Assembly: GCA_047495785.1 (NCBI GenBank)
Contig: JBLDXI010000032.1
Span: 4,340,001-4,404,000 of the forward strand
Source of the DNA: Lepidodermella squamata
Lineage: Eukaryota > Gastrotricha
Length of the DNA: 64,000 nucleotides
Reading direction: 5' to 3'
In this document: in pieces, positions 58,901-64,000 of the stretch
Position numbering within the stretch: the stretch's first letter is position 1
How the letters are laid out: each line of letters opens with the position of its first letter
Program-made: the position numbers and the translations under genes
The notes under the pieces: model-generated
The model's database searches: none
What the model was told of the DNA's origin: nothing
What the model saw: the letters and a program-made list of their open reading frames with translations, nothing else

Positions 58901-59360
58901 AGAATTAGTGGCTAAAAATGCGTTGAATCGATAGGACATCTGCGATGCAGAGTACTTAGCGATGCGGCTTCGAAATTTGACGCTTGATACAGATTCGGCG
59001 GTTGTCAGTGATATCACGATGTCGCCGCTGGTCTCGCCCAGCGGCTCGCCTGTTCGCGTCGTTCATCGGGCGCGCTCTTTCGACCGGCCGCCGGCCGTGC
59101 GCCAAACCATCACCCCGTGCCGCTCGCCCCTCGACATCATCGACGACTGTCCTCGCGTGCCTAAGCGCAGTACACCCGGGCGCTACGTCTACCTCCACAA
59201 CACGCCGACGATGATTGCACCCGTCAATAATGGTTTGGCGCGCACCTTTGCTCCGCCGGCTTCTCTCGAATCGCGGCGAGCACGCTTTGCAGGGAAACTA
59301 CCCGCCGTGCCCGAATCAGCAAGCGCTGCCTCTTTCATCGATATTATCGAATATATCTGA
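52930..59360 (+). CDS. T-type (Cav3-like) calcium channel, copy D, complete
   Basis: A complete four-domain subunit of about 20 exons. The first exon (52930-53036) carries [20 protein letters not shown], aligned with [20 protein letters not shown] of copy E. It joins the next exon (53089-53483) through what seems to be an AT-AC intron. Later exons include 53533-53978, 54035-54082, about 54280-54972 and 57505-58112. Hallmarks are [40 protein letters not shown], a gating-brake-like helix [20 protein letters not shown] and [15 protein letters not shown]. Filter residues are E, D (TQDDW, codon 55529), D (TLDGW) and D (TGDNW). Domain IV S4 reads [20 protein letters not shown], lacking the first Arg of the other copies and with a Pro inserted. 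The tail is acidic then Ser/Pro/Arg-rich. It ends 304 bp before copy E. Confidence 0.9.
53037..53088 (+). other. probable AT-AC intron in channel copy D
   Basis: The 52-base segment begins ATAAGT and ends TATATAC. Removing it joins CTC-GTC-TCC-TCA-AG to ATGG-TTC, giving LVSSRWFERF, which aligns with [10 protein letters not shown] of copy E and [10 protein letters not shown] of copy B. Without removal an in-frame TAA follows at once, and no GT-AG pair can restore the frame because there is no AG before WFER. No U12-type branch consensus (TCCTTAAC) is seen, so it resembles the rare major-spliceosome AT-AC class. Copies B, C and E have no intron here. Confidence 0.65.
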
Positions 59361-59664
59361 ACAAATTCGTTGCCTAAAATTAACCAATAAACCATTTTCG
59401 ATACTGTTGCCTTATTTTTATCATTATGTACTCCCCTTGTTATGAAAATGTGGGTCATCGGAATAATGTACTCTGTTTGAGGAAAACAACAACAAGAGCG
59501 TCTTTGGTTCAAGTAACACATTTTCCGATTTTAACTCTCGCCCACATGGGGTCTAGGTGTCAAACAGCGTCGTGTCAACGCAGTCACTTAGTCGGCGGCC
59601 CCCTTGTGGGTGGATGGCACGAACCTCGTTTCAAACACACTAGCCTCAATTCGTGCGTAATAAA

Positions 59665-62600
59665 ATGCCTGGATTGCTGTTGTCGCCCCCGCGCCAGGAA
59701 TCGACGGTCAGCACCGGCGATTTCCGCGGTAGCACGGTATATTTGGACGTTCCATCAGTTAGTGGCCACCACGCAGTGTCCCCGGCAGTGGGCAGTAGTG
59801 CCAAGCCGTCATCAGAACCTGTCTACGCTGAAAAGTCACTGCTGTGTCTTACCACCGATAATTGGCTGAGGCGTATTGCAATCCGCGTCATCGCCTCGCC
59901 GTGGTTCGAACGTGCCTCGATGCTCGCCATCATCGCAAATTGCCTCGCTCTTGGTTCAACCGACCCGTGCGATGTCGCTTGCAGAACAGCAACTTGCCAA
60001 GCTATTCAATTCGTCGAGTTGCTGATATTTCTGTTTTTCGCCGTCGAAATGCTCATCAAAATGCTGGCGATGGGTGTTTTCGGGTCAAACTCATATCTCG
60101 CTGAGACCTGGAATCGCCTTGACTGCTTCATCGTTCTAGCAGGGTAACAAACTTGAACCAATTTTCTTTCAATGACTGAGTTTACATTCTAACGCAGTCT
60201 GACAGAATACGCGTTTGCAAGCCATGGGGAAGTTAACCTGTCAGCGATTCGGGCATTTCGCGTCATGCGGCCTCTTCGAGCGATAAATCGAATTTCAAGT
60301 ATAGAACTTTTTATGTGGAGTTTTATGTGGAATACAAAGTCTTTTTTCTCAGGTTTGCGCCTCCTAGTGAATCTTCTACTGGATATTTTACCGATGTTGG
60401 GGAATGGTTGTTTTAGCTTTTCATAATTGAATTCTTCCCAACGCGATTTTATTTCTAGTGCTAGTGTTGTGCTTTTTCATCTTCTTCATTTTCGGCACCG
60501 TGGCTGTGCAGCTATGGGCTGGAATTCTTCGAAACCGCTGCTTCTTCCCAGACGACATCTCGCCACCCGACTTCATGCCAGCATATTACCAACAGAGTCA
60601 TGCAGATTTTGTGTGCTCGGCGAGTGGATTCGGCATGTTCCTTTGCTCAGATTTGCCGAGCATCGAACGAGAATCTTCGATGTGCGGCGATCTATTCGAA
60701 TTTGATCCTGACAAAATGGTCGAATGCGCTCGTTGGGTGACAAATTACACCGAATGCCGACCGGGTGGGCCTAACCCGGCGCGAGATACTGTCAGCTTCG
60801 ACAACATCGGGTTAGCAATAAGCTTCATTGGACAAAATTTGTCACTATTTTTCTAACTCATAGGTACGCGTCGATTGCCATCTTCCAGGTGATATCACTG
60901 GAGGGTTGGACTGACATAATGTATCTGGTCATGGACGCCTTTTCATTTTGGGTCTGGGGCTACTTTCTGCTGCTCGTACTGGTAATCTCTAATTAGATTG
61001 ATCTAAAGGGGACATTATTATGTCATTTTTTAGCTTGGATCTTACCTTGCTGTCAATCTCTGCCTCGTAGTCATTGCTGCTCAATTTTCTGTCACAAAAA
61101 TGCGTGAAAAAGCAAAGCTGGTAATTTATTATAAAATATTGACAATCAAAATTGTAAAGAATTTTTCAATCTCAGAAACGTGAAAGACTAGAGCTCGCTA
61201 GGTCTCAAGTCTCTCTGCTACCTCGTTGGACCTTTCGACTTTCGGCAGCTCGAACGGAGACTCAAGCGACAATTTATACGTCCAGATTCTAACTCTGATT
61301 TTCCACTACGCTCGCATCGCTTTCCGATGGGTGCGCGATCGGATTCGCGGCCAACCACCGCCCGTTGTCGACGTCCTTGTAACCGGGCATCTGCGCCCAA
61401 GCCACAGCAATTTCAGGATTCGAACTTCAAGCGTCGCGTCGCAGAGAGCAGCGCTTCGCCAGTCGTCTACCGTTTGTCCGAAATGTCGCGCATCGCCCGC
61501 CAGTTCTTACCGGCCCCTTGAGAAGCCACTCGAGTCGCGACAAGTTTCGTTCAATAACGAACTAGAACTGCCGCCCATGCACAGCCGGTGCCATCTTTGC
61601 GGCGAAGTTTTCGACGTAGCGCTGAGCCGTGGCAGTTCCGTCAACGATAACGCCGATGACGATGTGCTTCAGGAGGTAACACTTAAAGTTCGCCGAAGCA
61701 CCGTCTACTGGACGACACTAGGTAAGTATATATAGCCATGCAAGAACCATCGGTTTAGAAGAATCAAATTGGCAGAAAAAATACAGAGATTCCGTCACAC
61801 GAGTCGTGCGTGGATGAAGCGTTTCATCGAAAGCAAATTCATCAGCTTGTTCATCATGTCAACAATAGCAATCAACGCCGCAATTATGGCTGCGGAACAT
61901 CACAATCAGGTCGGTATTTTTTACTTTCAACCGCGCCATTATGCATATATTGAGAATTTCAGCCTGCAATGCTGACACACTTCATGGAGATTTCCAATAT
62001 TGTTTTCACTGTTATTTTTGCCGTCGAATTTTTACTCAAAGCTTACGCTTATCGATTTGAAGAGTTCATCATCGAGCCGTTCAACGTCATCGATGCGGCT
62101 ATTGTAGTGATCAAGTAAAAATTTGATTCCTTATAAAGAATTTCCCTTGCAATTCCGTATTTCAGTGTTCTTGATCTCGTTTCGTCCGGATCCTCCGGCG
62201 GTGGGTCTGGTTTCGCAGTTTTACGCTTATTCCGTCTCGTCCGTATTGTGAAAATAGTTCGATTCTTGCCTGCCCTTCAGCGCCAGTTGCTAATAATGAT
62301 TCACACTGTCGACCACGTGGCAACGTTTTTCGTTCTACTAACTTTTTTCCTGTTCATATCGGCTCTTCTTGGCATGTCGCTTTTCGGATGCAAGTTCTGC
62401 GTTATCTACTCAACCCAGCATGGGTCTTCTGAAGAGAGCGCGAATGCTGTACCCGAATTTGTCTCAGTTGGCAGGTGTACATATTCTGTAAAATCGCTCG
62501 CCGACTATTTAGCTCAGTTAGCTACGACCGAGTCAGGTGGAGACCAAAATGCAACGAATGCAACGAATGCGCCAGTTCCGCAAGAGCTGATGGAATGCCC

Positions 62601-64000
62601 GGCAGCAAACTTCGACAACGTCGGGCAAGCGCTGTTCACTGTGCTGCAAATCTTCACTCAGGACGACTGGGGCGCTATAATGAAAAATGGCATGCATTTC
62701 ACGACAGATTGGGCCGGTCTTTACTTCATAGCCATCGTCACGCTTGGCAACTACATCATCTTCAATTTGCTCGTCGCCATCCTTGTCGAGGGATTCAGCA
62801 GCAAAAGTGTAAGTTTTTGACTGAGAAATCAACCCTTTGCGAAACTTAATTGCAGGAGGAAGCCGTTATGAAAGCGAACAAATTGTTGGCAGCTCAGGAC
62901 GATGAATTGAGCACTGCCAAGGTGCCGGTTGATATCGCCGAAGAAGTAAAACGGCAGAATACTATGCTATGGCCGTGCCGCATCGCGCGAAAGTACCACC
63001 TGCGTCTGAAAAGCAAATTTCTAGCGATGTGGAACGCTGACGGCGATGCGAATTTTTCGCTGCTAATTTTCAGACGCGATCACAAGTTGCGCGTGTTTTT
63101 GAACGCAGTACTGACGTCGCAAACCTACGAAAGCGTTCTGCTCGGCTTGGTCTTCGCCTCTTGCTTGTTGATCGCGCTCGAAAACCCGCGCATCGGCAAA
63201 AACAGCTGGGAGCGCCTCGCCCTGAAATCAATCAACCACGCCATCAACATCGCGTTCATGATCGAATGTGTCGGCAAAATAATCGCGCAGGGCTTTGCTT
63301 TCGGTCGCGATGCTTACCTGCGTTCGTGGTGGAACGTCCTCGACTTCTTCCTCATTTGCATTGCATCCGTCGATGTAGCCCTAGATGTGCTTGATCCTAA
63401 TGTAGCCAACCGTAAAATGATACAGGTACTGCGAGTTTTGCGCCTTCTTCGTGCTCTCCGGCCACTGAGAATGATCAACAAAACGCGCGGACTCAAGGTT
63501 GTCATTGAAACATTGCTGATGTCGATCAAACCTATTGGAAATATAAGTAAGCGTTTATACAGCGCGCCTTTAGATAACACTTTAAATTAATTCTAACAGT
63601 TTTGATTTGTTGCTTCTTCTTCGCGATTTTCGCAATTTTCGGAGTTCAGCTGTTCCGCGGCTGTTTCGCGCGCTGCGTCGCTCCAAAGCAAATGCCCGTT
63701 AACTTTTCGCTGATATATCCTGGCGATGGCTCTGACGGTCATAACGTCTCCAAAGAGGCTTACATCCGATGGGCCATGGAGACAATTTCGACTCTCGACA
63801 ACAAAACGCAGTGCTTGAACCACGGCCTAGAGTGGGAGACGGAGTCGTACAATTTCGACTCGTTGCCAGAAGCCCTCATGGCCCTATTCGTTTTTTCGAC
63901 TCTTGACGGCTGGGCTGATATCACGCGAAATGGCGTCGCTTGCGTTGGTGTCGACCAACAGCCTATTCCTAATTACAACCCGTGGAACTTTTTGTATTTT
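59665..64000 (+). CDS. T-type (Cav3-like) calcium channel, copy E, 5' part
   Basis: Runs off the right edge in domain III. It starts at ATG 59665 ([20 protein letters not shown]) with a Ser/Pro-rich N-terminus. Domains I, II and most of III are present: FDNIG then [60 protein letters not shown] (II S4), ILVEGFSSK and [16 protein letters not shown] (III S4). Filter residues are E (ISLEGW), D (TQDDW, codon 62662) and D (TLDGW); domain IV is outside. The I-II linker holds two zinc-knuckle-like Cys pairs (CPKC, CHLC) that copy D also has (CPGC, CLLC). One intron must use the acceptor ending at 61201, not the one at 61175, to keep the frame. The last readable residues are [10 protein letters not shown]. 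Confidence 0.9.

Noticed and set aside
58574-59017. 147-residue minus-strand frame opposite the copy D tail
   Set aside because: Ser runs are the reverse complement of the acidic GAAGATGAAGACGAAG codons; a shadow of the real exon.

Overview
The window is animal nuclear DNA. Genes are split by many short GT-AG introns, mostly 45-60 bp, and the products are metazoan and largely neuronal: T-type calcium channels, a vesicular GABA transporter, cys-loop receptors, GPCRs and Ly6-type three-finger proteins. Introns are short, some genes lie only tens of bases apart, and acceptors are often T-rich ending in TTTTCAG or TTTTAG. This suggests a small-genome protostome. A nematode-like animal is my best guess, but I cannot assign the species.

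Layout. Positions 1-3016 hold the 3' end of a T-type channel gene (copy A). A complete paralogue (copy B) follows at 5005-12355. From 12996 to 27224 there is a field of Ly6/three-finger genes: one (+) gene at 12996, four (-) genes at 15320-18907 and four (+) genes at 24573-27224. Among them lie a cys-loop receptor subunit (13870-15223) and unc-47/VGAT (20186-22196, minus). A VGAT intron holds a tRNA-Leu(TAA) and a perfect 135-bp palindrome. From 27648 to 38530 there are two intronless class C (GABA-B-like) receptors, a newly modelled 85-residue secreted-peptide gene, a rhodopsin-class GPCR, an ENPP ectophosphodiesterase and an intronless cys-loop receptor. Two more Ly6 genes (38746-40082) abut a third T-type channel on the minus strand (copy C, 40085-46102), and another Ly6 gene follows at 46387-46966. 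A foldback-element region (about 47.4-48.2 kb) and a divergent ZIP transporter (49056-52630) come next. The window ends with two head-to-tail T-type channels (copy D 52930-59360, copy E from 59665 past the right edge).

The main result is a local expansion of Cav3/T-type channels: five genes or gene parts in 64 kb, where most invertebrates are known to have one. In the four copies whose domain II pore is visible, the filter reads E-D-D-D by eye alignment, against the canonical T-type E-E-D-D. Individual copies carry changed S4 charges (copy C domain III, copy D domain IV), a probable AT-AC intron (copy D) and a frame-dependent acceptor choice (copy E). The duplicated channels sit among at least twelve Ly6 genes and divergent cys-loop and class C receptors, so the region looks like a duplicated neuronal-excitability and receptor cluster. 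Gene models were built by hand from splice sites and reading frame. Boundaries marked 'about' are approximate.
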